In this document: positions 48,659-58,052 of the stretch, in pieces
How positions within the stretch are numbered: the first letter of the stretch is position 1
Layout: each line of letters opens with the position of its first letter
From: Chitinophagaceae bacterium
Lineage (GTDB): Bacteria; Bacteroidota; Bacteroidia; Chitinophagales; UBA10324
Assembly: GCA_016704325.1 (NCBI GenBank)
Contig: JADJAG010000008.1
Coordinates: 186,001-250,000 of the forward strand
Length of the DNA stretch: 64,000 nt
Direction of reading: 5' to 3'
The notes under the pieces: generated by a model
What the model was told of the DNA's origin: nothing
The model's input: only the letters and a program-made list of their open reading frames with translations
Databases searched by the model: none
Position numbers and translations under genes: made by a program

Positions 48659-50132
48659 ATGCAACCTTTCATCGCGAAGTATTATTGTTTGTTTTTGACG
48701 CTGCTGTACCAGTGCGCTGTCTTTGCTTCTGCATCCTTTACGGTTGAATCACTGCCGAACCCGAAAGCATCACCTTCCTTTAACTATGTCACCAATCCGG
48801 ATCAAGTCTTAACTGAATCTACGGTAACGGTGATTGATTCAATGTTGAAAGAACTCGAACTCACCACTACCTGCCAGGTTGCCGTAGTGGTGATCAATTC
48901 TATCGGCGAAACGGTTCCTAAAACTTTTGCAACCAAACTCTTTAACTACTGGGGTATCGGCGACCGGGAAAAAAGACAATGGTTTGCTGATACTGATGGT
49001 AATGGATCAAAGGTCTATTGAATTTGAAACAGGCAAAGGAATGGAAGGAATTCTGCCGGATATACGATGTAAGTATATCCAGGAAACCTTTATGGTACCT
49101 TATGCCAAAGCAGGAAATTATGATGCCTGCATAGTAGGAGGTGTAAAATCTGTAATCATGTTCATCACTGATCCTGAAAATGCGCCGGAAGTAATGGCAG
49201 AAAATTCTTCTGCTTTTAGTCAATCAAACTCACCATTTGCGCAACCTGTATCAATAACTGTAATGGGTATTATTGGAGCGGCTCTCCTGGCATTTACACT
49301 TCTTTTCCGGCCACGAAAGAAAAATTCCACCCAGCCTGAATATGTGGTCAGGAACCGGAATGATGCTCACTGGATTACAAAAACGCTGCTAATAAATATA
49401 GCAATCCCTGCTGCCTGGATCTGGTCTCAATTCACCTACGATCCACCCGTGACCGTTGTTGAGTTGCTGATTGCAATTTATGTTTTCATCATCATTCTTC
49501 TGTTAGAAAGACGCCTGAGACTAAACCATTACATCGATTCCTTTTTTGGAACGGATCGTCATGCAAAGCACGTAGCTTACTCCAGATCACATCAATTCTG
49601 GAAGGTGACTTACTTTATTTTTCCATTTCCATTCCTGTTGTACAAGTTGTTTAAAGATCAGAAACTGAGTGCGCTTCGTAATGCCCCATATGCCTGTGAC
49701 AGGTGTAATAATATGATGCAGAAACTCGATGAAAATTCAGACGACCAGTACCTCTCGACAAGCCAACTCGTGGAAGAGCAACTGCATTCCGTAGATTATG
49801 ATGTATGGCATTGTTACCATTGCAGCAACCAGTTTCAATTCAGTTACATCAACTATGCATCAAAGTATACCAACTGCAAACACTGCAAAGCAAATACCAG
49901 CTATATCTCCGGACGTAACACGATCACCTCCCCTTCCTATACTTCATCAGGTACCGGTGAAAAGATAACAGACTGCATGCATTGCCACAAACAGGACCGT
50001 GAGACCTATACCATTCCCATGTTACAACGCAGCAGCAGTTCCGGAGGAAGTTCAGGTTCATCGGGCAGCAGCGGAGGTTCATCATGGGGAGGAGGAAGTT
50101 CAGGTGGTGGTGGAGCAGGATCGAAATGGTGA
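48659..50132 (+). pseudogene. TPM domain protein with zinc-ribbon and Gly/Ser tail, one frameshift
   Basis: Starts at 48659 (MQPFIAKYYCLFLTLLYQC...FASA, signal peptide). The TPM domain (YVTNPDQVLTESTVTVIDSMLKEL, CQVAVVVINSIGE, FNYWGIGDREK) breaks at an A6 run (48969-48974). Removing one A restores DNGLLILMVMDQRSIEFETGKGMEGILPD, the standard TPM continuation. Two membrane segments follow (SITVMGIIGAALLAFTLLF, LLINIAIPAAWIWSQF), then a region with CxxC pairs (CDRCNNM, CYHCSNQF, CKHCK, CMHCHKQD) and a Gly/Ser-rich end (SSWGGGSSGGGGAGSKW), all as in YgcG-like proteins. Such proteins are linked to membrane-protein quality control, but function here is uncertain. Confidence 0.82.
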
Positions 50133-50356
50133 ACCTATGCTTAAAGAAAGCAAGGTAATATGGATAAACGGGGATCGCCTGCAATTTATTTACATTGTGC
50201 TGCTGACGGCTCACTAATGCTGTACTAAAAAAACATCCATAGCTTACCGAACAATTTGCAATACGATGTTGAATAGTTAAGTCGTTTTTACTGGTATTAC
50301 GAAATGAATCATTCTTAAAATATTACCTTTTAATCAACAAAATAACTCACACAACA

Positions 50357-51853
50357 ATGGCATTTTCAGCACCTACAAAATCAACAGGCGGTATCGCAAA
50401 TACCGGCGAAACAAACTACAAGCCTGCCCTGGTGGTGCTTACTTCACTTTTTTTTATGTGGGGTTTTATCACATGCCTGAATGATATCCTGATACCGCAC
50501 CTGAAGACCATCTTCGATCTGACTTACACCCAGGTGATGTTTGTACAGTTTACCTTTTTTACTGCCTATGCCATCGTATCTCTGCCGTCCGGTATACTGG
50601 TAGAGAAGATTGGTTATAAAATGGGAATCATTGCCGGACTGCTTACTGCAGCGGCCGGCACGGCATTATTTTATCCTGCAGCCGGATTTCGTTCCTATGA
50701 AATATTTCTATTAGCACTTTTTGTACTGGCTTCCGGCATCACCCTCTTGCAGGTAGCGGCAAACCCTTACGTGGCCATCCTGGGCAAACCGGAAACAGCG
50801 TCAAGCAGGCTAAGTCTCTCGCAGGCATTTAACTCTCTTGGAACTACGGTTGCTCCCATTATTGGTTCGATTCTGATACTTTCCGTTGCAGTTAAAGGTG
50901 CTGATGAACTGGCAAAGCTTTCATTGGCTGATCAGGAAGCTTACAAGCTGACTGAAGCAACCGCTGTGCAAACTCCTTATTTAATATTGACAGGCATGCT
51001 CGTCCTGATAGCCATTATCATTGCACTCTTTAAGTTACCTAAGATTGAAACCGCTTCACCTTCAACGGGCTTACCCGCGGAAGGAAATTATGAGCATCAA
51101 CAAAAAAGCGCATGGGGTTACCGGCATTTGGTTTTAGGGGCTATAGCCATTTTTGTTTATGTAGGCGGTGAGGTTGCCATAGGCAGTTTCCTGGTAAATT
51201 ATTTCAAGGAGCTTTTGAATATGCCGGAAGCAGAAGCGGGAACCTATGTTGCTTTGTATTGGGGAGGCGCCATGATCGGCAGGTTCTTCGGTTCTATAAC
51301 TCTTTCCGGAATGACGGATAGCAAAAAGAAAAACACGTATACTGTATTTGTTTTTGTGCTCGCTTTTGCACTTGCACTTTATATCACTAAAGAGTATCAA
51401 AACTTTGCCTCCTTTTCATTTGCAGGATTCAGCAAGACCATCACATTTCTTGTACTGGTAGGTTTGAATTTCTTCGCATTTAATTTAGGAAAACAAAAGC
51501 CCGGAAGAACGCTTGCTATTCTGGCTTTCTGCGCTGCTACTTTAGTCGTTATTTCTATGCTCACAAACGGGCAGTTGGCTATGTGGAGCATCTTAAGTGT
51601 TGGACTATTCAACTCCATCATGTTCCCTACCATTTTTACACTCGCTATAGATGGATTGGGCAAGCACACAGGACAAGCTTCGGGAATTCTATGCACAGCC
51701 ATTGTTGGAGGAGCAATCATTCCTGTGATACAGGGTGTGTTTGCAGATAACATCGGCATTCACCATGCATTCATATTGCCAGTACTGTGTTATCTGTACA
51801 TCGCCTTCTACGGAATCAAAGGACACATTCCTGCAATGAACAAGGCTACCTGA
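50357..51853 (+). CDS. Sugar MFS transporter, FucP/GluP-like
   Basis: A 498-residue inner-membrane permease with twelve predicted helices. The opening LTSLFFMWGFITCLNDILIPHLKTIFDL is the signature of the fucose/glucose-galactose H+ symporter family. The segments ASGITLLQVAANPYVAILG, SRLSLSQAFNSLGTTVAPIIG and the late FNSIMFPTIFTLAIDGLGKHTGQASGIL are also conserved. A loop of about 60 residues between helices 5 and 7 (ADELAKLSLADQEAYKL) is typical of Bacteroidota versions. The sugar is not determined (L-fucose, glucose or galactose). No sugar-catabolic genes are adjacent. Confidence 0.92.
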   Translation: MAFSAPTKSTGGIANTGETNYKPALVVLTSLFFMWGFITCLNDILIPHLKTIFDLTYTQVMFVQFTFFTAYAIVSLPSGILVEKIGYKMGIIAGLLTAAAGTALFYPAAGFRSYEIFLLALFVLASGITLLQVAANPYVAILGKPETASSRLSLSQAFNSLGTTVAPIIGSILILSVAVKGADELAKLSLADQEAYKLTEATAVQTPYLILTGMLVLIAIIIALFKLPKIETASPSTGLPAEGNYEHQQKSAWGYRHLVLGAIAIFVYVGGEVAIGSFLVNYFKELLNMPEAEAGTYVALYWGGAMIGRFFGSITLSGMTDSKKKNTYTVFVFVLAFALALYITKEYQNFASFSFAGFSKTITFLVLVGLNFFAFNLGKQKPGRTLAILAFCAATLVVISMLTNGQLAMWSILSVGLFNSIMFPTIFTLAIDGLGKHTGQASGILCTAIVGGAIIPVIQGVFADNIGIHHAFILPVLCYLYIAFYGIKGHIPAMNKAT

Positions 51854-51884
51854 TCAGTTGCATCAACATGTATTTAATTATAAA

Positions 51885-52640
51885 GTAAACACAGAGCACT
51901 TAGAGAATAATACATATAGATCTTGTCTGATGCGACTCCGCCCTCTGTGTCCTCTGCGGTTTCAAAAATGGTAACCACAGAGAGCATCAATTAAAATACT
52001 TATAGTTATTGTCTGATGCTATTCCGCCTTTGGGTTCTCCATGGTTTCAAAAATGGTAACTACAACGAGCATCATTTCAAATACTTATAGATATTGTCTG
52101 ATGCTATTCCGCCTTTGTGTATTCTAAGGTTTCAAAAATGGTAACCACAACGAGCATCAATTCAATTACTTATAGGTATTGTCTGATGCTATTCCGCCTT
52201 TGTGCTCTCCGTGGTTTCAAAAATGGTAACCACAACGAGCATCAATTCAATTACTTATAGGTATTGTCTGATGCTATTCCGCCTTTGTGCTCTCCGTGGT
52301 TTCAAAAATGGTAACCACAGCGGGTATCAATTCAAATACTTATAGTTATTGTCTGATGCTATTCCGCCTTTGTGCTCTCCGTGGTTTCAAAAATGGTAAC
52401 CACAACGAGCATCAATTAAATACTTATAGTTATTGTCTGATGCGACTCCCCCTCTGTGTGCTCTGTGGTTTCAAAAAAGGTAACCACAGAGCACATCGAG
52501 AAAAATACACATAGATCTTGTTTGAAGCTATTCCGCCTTTGTGGTCCTCTGTGGTTTCAAAAAAAGCAACCACAGCGAGCCTCAACTAAAATACACATAG
52601 ATATTGTCTGATGCGACTCCGCCATAGTGTATCCTAAGGC
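51885..52640 (+). repeat. Tandem array of 85-bp palindromic repeat (about 8.5 units)
   Basis: The motif TTGTCTGATGC recurs at 51923, 52009, 52094, 52179, 52264, 52349, 52433, 52518 (variant) and 52604, giving spacings of 84-86 bp. Each unit carries the hairpin TGTGGTTTC...GGTAACCAC followed by GAGCATCAATT and an ATACTTATAG segment. The first and last units are the most divergent and the middle ones are nearly identical, the pattern of an array growing from within. It is the same family as the array at 27.6-28.0 kb, inverted relative to it. Confidence 0.88.
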
Positions 52641-52798
52641 CAAAAAGTTAACCACCCCGTAGGTAAAGTTAGCAAAGCACTAAGCTGTAATATCACCCTG
52701 TTCACAACCCCGTACCATGTATATGGGATTGACCTGCCCCCTTCTGAACGCTATCATTGCATTTTTTTTCTACACCTCATCATTCAACCAATCACACA

Positions 52799-54347
52799 AT
52801 GAAACAAAACAACAACTTTATGAAAATGAAACCCAATAGCCTGATCATTACAATACTTTTTACTGTCTTACTTTCTATTCCAGGTCTAAAGCTAATGGCA
52901 CAAAATGCCAACACAGCCCTTTCAAATCTTGTATCGCCAACAGCAATAAATAAATCACTGCTACCTACTTCCGACAATACGCTGGATTTCGGTTCATCCA
53001 CCAAAGCATGGAAGCATATTTACCTCGACGGATCAATCTATATGGACGGAATACGATTTCTATCTAATGGTGACAATACCAATAATGCATTCTTAGGTTA
53101 CAATGCAGGGAAGTATGCTACCGGTAGCGGAAACTCCTTTATGGGAGCCTACTCAGGATATTTAAATACGAGCGGTCATGATAATACAGGCATCGGATAC
53201 TTTTCTCTTTACAACAATGCAATCACCTATCAGAATACTGCCGTTGGATCACTATCCTTATTTACACTATATGGCGGATACTACAATACCGCCATTGGAT
53301 TCAGCGCCCTGTTTAATAATGCCACCGGTTTTTACAATACTGCCGTTGGTGCCCAAGCTTTAGAACTAACAGAATCATCAGGCAATACAGCCATCGGTGA
53401 ACGCGCCGGTGCTATTTACGAAAACGGTTGGGGCTGTACTTTTGTCGGACAACAAAACTGGGCAAATGCCAATGGCTATGTCTATTCCATGAGCCTTGGA
53501 TATAATGCCCGCATTACAGCAAGCTACCAGACAAGAATTGGAGATGCAACCACTACTTCCATTGGTGGTTATGCCAGCTGGACAAAAATTTCAGACAGCC
53601 GGGTAAAAAAGATGTTAAAGAAGATGTGCCCGGATTATCATTCATCAACAAGTTGAAGCCGGTTACCTATCACCTCGACATGAATCAAATCGATGCCTTC
53701 ATGAATCCGGATAAGGACAAATATCCGGTAAGAGAAACAGCCAAAGAAGAAGCGTTGGCAAAAGAAACCGGATATAATGCGAAAGGCAGCATACTGGAAA
53801 CAGGGTTTCTTGCACAGGATGTAGAAAATGCCGCCAAAGAACTCGGCTACGATTTCAGCGGAGTAGATGTTCCAAAAAATGAAAAAGACATGTATGGATT
53901 ACGCTATGCGGAATTCGTGGTACCGTTGGTTAAAGCAGTACAAGAACTTTCTCAGCAGAAGGATGCTTTGAAAAAGAAATGGATGAACTAAAAGCGTTGA
54001 TGAATACCTGGAACTCTGCTCAGCCACAAACGGAAACCCCTTCATCGCTGCTGAAATCAGCTGTTGCTGAAAGCAATACGCAGCATGCATCACACCTCGA
54101 ACAAAATGTACCGAATCCCTTTCTTGAAAAAACGGTGATTCAGTTCCACGTCTCCCCCTCTGTGCAACAAGCTGAAATAAGAATCACTTCACTCAATGGA
54201 ACCCTGGTTAAGTCTTTTGCCATTGCTTTGCCGGATCAAAACCAAATCACCATCTATGGCGGATCCTTATCAGCAGGTAATTACCTGTATTCACTTATTA
54301 CCGATGGCAAGGTTGTAGATTCAAAACAAATGACCTTAACACGGTAA
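52799..54347 (+). pseudogene. S74 chaperone-domain tail-fibre-like T9SS protein, two frameshifts
   Basis: Starts at 52799 (MKQNNNFMKMKPNSLIITILFTVLL...MAQ, signal peptide). Repeats of the form NTAVG/NTAIG (GHDNTGIGYFSLYNN, YNTAIGFSALFNN, YNTAVGAQAL) form a trimeric-fibre-like body. The intramolecular chaperone (S74) region begins at SDSRVKK; the frame breaks at the A6 at 53605-53610 (one A missing) and resumes as DVKEDVPGLSFINKLKPVTY. A second break at the A5 at 53971-53975 (one A missing) leads into EMDELKALMNTW, a coiled coil, and the T9SS sorting domain (VPNPFLEKTVIQFHV...DSKQMTLTR). The repaired product is about 515 residues. A surface fibre or adhesin role is inferred. Confidence 0.85.
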
Positions 54348-54423
54348 ACCTGTCAACACGAAATACGGAGAATTTTTCTAGAGTCAATAGTGCCGAATCT
54401 ACTTCTATAGCCGGCTTAAAATA

Positions 54424-54453
54424 AAACCCTGCAAGTTTGTACTTGCAGGGTTT
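54424..54453. terminator. Strong hairpin, intrinsic terminator
   Basis: A 12-bp perfect stem AAACCCTGCAAG / CTTGCAGGGTTT with a 6-base loop, about 76 bp after the S74/T9SS gene. The A-rich left flank and T-rich right flank allow termination in both directions. Confidence 0.8.
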
Positions 54454-54465
54454 AGCTCTTTACAG

Positions 54466-54482
54466 TGATCCCGCTGGGATTA
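54466..54482 (-). other. tRNA-3'-end-like fragment, candidate attachment site
   Basis: On the minus strand the bases read AATCCCAGCGGGATCA, which look like the 3' T-arm plus acceptor (CGGGATC and discriminator A) of a tRNA whose 5' acceptor would be GATCCCG. The rest of the tRNA is absent. It lies 178 bp before the integrase start, and a terminator hairpin lies on its far side. Many tyrosine recombinases use tRNA 3' ends, so this is a candidate att end (inference). Confidence 0.4.
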
Positions 54483-54660
54483 CTCATCTTTCATTGATTT
54501 GCGTTATATTTCTATCAATTGCATGCATATCAATGTATTATGAAATAAAATTTATTAGATTGAAGTAAGTAAAGTTGATTAAATGATTAAAATGTTTACC
54601 CCAATGTTTACCCCGTTATGGTTTTTTGTTGTACATTGAGGTGTAATAAAACTCTTAAAA

Positions 54661-55869
54661 ATGGCAAGTGTCACTATAGTATTTAGGAAAGAAAAACTGA
54701 ATAAAAAAGGAGAAGCTCCCATCCATCTTAGAATTATTAAGGATAGGAAAATCAATTTCATCACGACTGGTATCATGCTACCTCAAAAATTTTGGGATGA
54801 AAGAAATCGCAAGATTAAAATTGGTTTTCCAAACAGTAAGCGATTGAATTCTTTTATCTCCAACAAATTCGCTGAACTTCAGGATCAGGTATTTGAACAT
54901 GAAACGGTATCAAAGTCATTGTCTACCCGTCAATTGAAAGATTCTATTTATGGTAAGAAGCCAACCGATTTTTTAAATTTTGCCAATGAAGTGTGTCAAC
55001 TATATCTTAATGAAGGAAAGATTGGAACCTATGATAAGAACAGGTCGATACTTAAAAAAGTAGCTGCGTTCTCAAAATCCTCTGAACTTATGTTCCAGGA
55101 AATTACGCCGGCATGGCTGACAAAGTATGAGCAATTTTGCAGAACAAAATTTGGTAATAAAACCAACACCATTCACAAAGATTTAAAATTCATTCGGAAG
55201 CTTTTTAATGACGCTATCCGTCAGGATATTATTGAGATTAATCAAAGTCCATTCACAAAATATCAGTTGAAACTAGAAAAGACGCAAAGGTCATTTCTAA
55301 ATGAAGATGAATTAAAACTGATAGAAGATTGTCTGGTAACTCCCGGAACTCGTCTTGACCTCCATAGAGATATGTTTGTTTTTGCATCCTATACAGGCGG
55401 TCTAAGAGTATCTGATATATTGCAATTGCAATGGAAGAATTTTGATGGTGCCAATATACTTTTCACCATTAAGAAAACAGGTCAGCAATTATCAATAAAG
55501 CTTCCAAACAAGGCGCTTGAAATCATTAGAAAGTATAGGAATGAAAAAGTTGAAGCTGACAGTTTCATATTTCCCATGTTAACTCCAGGATTGGATATGA
55601 AGAATGCAAGGCTGGTCGATAATGAAATCTCCAGCGCTACCGCCTACATCAATAAGAACCTCAAATTAATTGCGCAAAAAGTCGGCATTGAAAAACCCTT
55701 GAGTTTTCATATCAGCCGCCATACCTGGGCGACAAGGGCGCTCCGTAAAGGGATTAGTATTGATAAAGTATCGAAGATAATGGGGCATGCCGCAATCCGT
55801 GAAACTCAGATCTATGCGAAAATTGTAAACGAGGAATTGGATAAAGCAATGGATGTATTTAATGCATAG
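54661..55869 (+). CDS. Tyrosine-type recombinase/integrase, Bacteroidota ICE type
   Basis: A 402-residue site-specific recombinase. The N-terminal arm-binding domain (VTIVFRKEKLNKKGEAPIHLRIIKDRK) is followed by a SAM-like core-binding domain (about 100-200) and the catalytic domain. Active-site residues are R249 (TGGLRVSD), H350 and R353 (HISRHTWATRAL), H376 (IMGHA) and the nucleophile Y385 (TQIYAKI). Length and wording match integrases of Bacteroidota conjugative or mobilisable elements. It marks the left part of an island running to the right window edge, which carries RadC, an OLD nuclease and a restriction system. Confidence 0.95.
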   Translation: MASVTIVFRKEKLNKKGEAPIHLRIIKDRKINFITTGIMLPQKFWDERNRKIKIGFPNSKRLNSFISNKFAELQDQVFEHETVSKSLSTRQLKDSIYGKKPTDFLNFANEVCQLYLNEGKIGTYDKNRSILKKVAAFSKSSELMFQEITPAWLTKYEQFCRTKFGNKTNTIHKDLKFIRKLFNDAIRQDIIEINQSPFTKYQLKLEKTQRSFLNEDELKLIEDCLVTPGTRLDLHRDMFVFASYTGGLRVSDILQLQWKNFDGANILFTIKKTGQQLSIKLPNKALEIIRKYRNEKVEADSFIFPMLTPGLDMKNARLVDNEISSATAYINKNLKLIAQKVGIEKPLSFHISRHTWATRALRKGISIDKVSKIMGHAAIRETQIYAKIVNEELDKAMDVFNA

Positions 55870-55925
55870 CTTTCACTTCTTTGAAAGCTTTTGATGCACT
55901 TTGCTTTCAGAAATTGAAAGCAAAG
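55868..55925. repeat. Two tandem hairpins sharing GCTTTCA/TGAAAGC arms
   Basis: The first hairpin is AGCTTTCA (55868-55875) with TGAAAGCT (55882-55889). The second is a perfect 11-bp stem CTTTGCTTTCA (55899-55909) with TGAAAGCAAAG (55915-55925) and a 5-base loop GAAAT. Both contain GCTTTCA...TGAAAGC. It overlaps the integrase stop codon. It may be an intergenic terminator pair, or binding sites for an excision/regulatory factor (inference). Confidence 0.55.
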
Positions 55926-55941
55926 TATTTAAGGTGATTTA

Positions 55942-56375
55942 ATGGATGCCGGTTTTCTGGCAAGGAAACCAATAATTGCCACACCGGACCGTAAAAACAC
56001 TTTTTATGGAACCTGGTTGGATTTCATCCTGCATCCCGGAAGCAATACACGCTTTAACCCACGTAAAACCAATTTTAGCGGTTCTGTTACCAGTTTTTCA
56101 ATCGCTTCTCGCACAAAAGTGATTCCACAACCCGTACCTAAACATCCGGCTGTTCGCACCGGTAACCAATGATCTCGGCACCGAACCGCGGAAATCTAAT
56201 TTCCATGGTTTTTACCGATTTTTTCGCTTCTGCGGTACTTCAGTATCCGCATTAACCGGCGCAAAAGTAGTTTCTCCGGTTACGGTGACCGGTGGTACAA
56301 ATTACTTCGCCGGCGAAGTACATTGCGGTAACCCATTCAAAGTGACTGTAAATTTCAAAGCAAGAAGCGGTTGAC
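55942..56375 (+). pseudogene. Unrecognised small ORFs, probably one frameshifted gene
   Basis: An open frame from the ATG at 55942 runs 76 codons to 56172. A second frame, open from about 56124 to the TGA at 56375 (ending NYFAGEVHCGNPFKVTVNFKARSG), has no start of its own. The two contain similar phrases (NPRKTNFSG then TKVIPQPV; EPRKSNFHG then AKVVSPVTV). This suggests an internally duplicated small protein broken near 56165. No signal peptide, no known family. A chance open frame cannot be excluded. Confidence 0.3.
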
Positions 56376-56540
56376 TTTGTGCACTCTCACTTTAATACTT
56401 TGCCTGGAAGTGATCAGCTTGCAGATAGTTTCTCTTCATAAGTAAATCAGTCCTTTTCAATACGCTTGTTTTGGCTTACAGAACTTGCAAAACACTTTTT
56501 CATCGTTCTGCTTATTTTTTCCGAAGAGCTTCCTGTCACT

Positions 56541-56815
56541 TCCAAAGTACTTTTTCCTTGTTTTGCCTTCCTTTGCCAATGAAGTTCCGGTGACTTCCAA
56601 AGCACTTTTTCTTCGTTTTGCCTTCCTTTTCCAATGAAGTTCCGGTAACTTCCAAAGCACTTTTTCTTCGTTTTGCCTTCCTTTTCCAATGAAGTTCCGA
56701 TAACTTACAAGGTGTATCATTTTCCAGTGAACTTCCGATAACTTCCAAAGTACTTTTTCTTCGTTCTGCTTACTTTTTCCAATAAAGTTGCGGTAACTTC
56801 CAAAGTGTTTTACTT
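56541..56815 (-). repeat. 55-bp non-coding tandem repeat array
   Basis: Starts of TCCAAAG or the variant TTACAAG are at 56541, 56596, 56651, about 56706, 56744 and 56799, giving spacings of 55, 55, 55, 38 and 55 bp; one unit is 17 bp short. The unit reads TCCAAAGCACTTTTTCTTCG then TTTTGCCTTCC, TTTTCCAATGAAG and TTCCGGTAACT. Because 55 is not a multiple of three, the Lys/Arg-rich minus-strand frames through it are by-products. The upstream region (56460-56540) contains two weaker copies. Confidence 0.8.
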
Positions 56816-57290
56816 CTTTAATCGCTGGTTTGTTTATTAAAGTGGTATAAACCACTTCCATTTCCTTTTTTTCATATGAAACTGATTTTTTTCAACTCTT
56901 ATCCATAAACCGCTATTCTTTTCATGGTTGATCGAGTATCCCGCCTTTTTATTGAAGCGGGATTGAGCATACCATGAACTGAAAGAAATATAAGGCTTCC
57001 AAAAAGCCTGATCCCGCTTGTTTTTAAAGCAATTCATGTAGGGTTATTAGAACGGCACAATCCTACATTGATCAAAGATTTACTTCATAAATCGTATTGA
57101 AAAACGAAACGATCTCCTTTTTTTCTGGAAAGAAGTACTTTTTCCGTTGTTCATTTCCTGATTGAAAGAAATTTCGTTGTTGTTTCTTCCATTTATTTCG
57201 TAAAGAAACCTGCCTCAAACCCGCTCCCAGATATATTTTCAGCAGGAAGCAACACAATTATTTCGTAAGAAATAAAACTGATGAGGGATT
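56816..57290. other. Island intergenic region, no supported gene
   Basis: Two short minus-strand open frames (about 56837-57037 and 57072-57257) are Lys/Phe-rich, have no recognised motif and could be chance. ATTTCGTAA...AGAAA phrases recur near 57170-57270. Nothing is called. Confidence 0.35.
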
Positions 57291-57785
57291 TTAAATGATC
57301 CCTTCATCAGCAAATGAATAATACCCATCGGTAGTTATGATCAGGTGGTCAAGTATTAAAATGTCAAGTACTTTCCCTCCTTCTTTTACTTTCCTTGTAA
57401 GGTCAATGTCCTGGGCACTGGGTTTTCTGTTTCCGCTTGGGTGGTTGTGGCTTAATATGATGCTGGTGGCATTGGATAGCAGTGCTGCCTGGAAGATAAT
57501 GCGTGGATCAGCTATGGTGCCTGTAATGCCACCTTGCGATACTTTCATCCAACCAAGCACTTTGTTTGCCCTGTTCAGTAAAAGAATGGTAAACTGTTCT
57601 ACATATTCAATCTGGTCATCGTTGTAAACTTCCTTCAGGATGCCATATGAATCCCTGGAAGAAGTGATGCATTCCAGTTGAGAGGGTTTTACTTTCGTTT
57701 TGTAGCTCATCTGGACTTCAGAAAGTGAAGGAGACTTTGTAAGCTGCCGATAAAGTGCAAGTTGCTGTGCTGGTTTTAGTTTCAT
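57291..57785 (-). CDS. radC: RadC-family JAB/JAMM domain protein of mobile-element type
   Basis: A 164-residue protein. The JAMM metal motif is complete: E63 (VEQFTILLLNRAN), then H113-N-H115-P-S-G (LSHNHPSGNRKPSAQD) and D126. This short form, without the N-terminal helix-hairpin-helix domain of chromosomal RadC, is usual on Bacteroidota integrative elements. Catalytic role is unknown; JAMM folds are isopeptidases or metal-dependent hydrolases. A structured leader with inverted repeats lies directly upstream (57786-57900). Confidence 0.92.
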   Translation of the reverse strand: MKLKPAQQLALYRQLTKSPSLSEVQMSYKTKVKPSQLECITSSRDSYGILKEVYNDDQIEYVEQFTILLLNRANKVLGWMKVSQGGITGTIADPRIIFQAALLSNATSIILSHNHPSGNRKPSAQDIDLTRKVKEGGKVLDILILDHLIITTDGYYSFADEGII

Positions 57786-58052
57786 GGCTTTTTTCGGCCC
57801 CTTCAGCAGGTGAAAGGGTTTCTGTCAAGACCGCACGTAGTGCGCTCGCCTTGGTCTTTACTGAAACATGACGGCTGGGCTATCTTTGCCGAATAAAAAG
57901 TCGGGAAACTATTTGCTGAAATACACATTATCAGCTTCTAATAACCCGCTGTAGCTATTGGATAATAGATTAACACGATAACTATAAGCAACTATAAAAA
58001 GACTCATACCTTAAGAACATAATCGTAAAATAAATCAAATTAGAAAATCCTA
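57786..58052 (-). promoter_or_regulatory. Structured leader region upstream of radC
   Basis: Nested inverted repeats AAGACC...GGTCTT (about 57826-57857) enclose CGCAC-GTA-GTGCG. About 25 bp further is TATCTTTGCCGAATAAAA. The same order (GTCAAGA stem, then TATCTTTGC(C/G)GAA, then AATAAAA) occurs upstream of the small gene at 60430. On the plus strand TATCTTTG equals the -7 consensus TAnnTTTG, but the downstream genes are on the minus strand. Its role is unclear. The rest to 58052 shows nothing. Confidence 0.45.

Noticed and set aside
51885..52640. Regular 85-bp array considered as CRISPR
   Set aside because: Whole units repeat including the would-be spacers, and no cas genes are present.
56457..56861. 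Lys/Arg-rich minus-strand open frames as a repeat protein
   Set aside because: The DNA unit is 55 bp, so each repeat is read in a different frame; the similarity is in DNA and not in protein.
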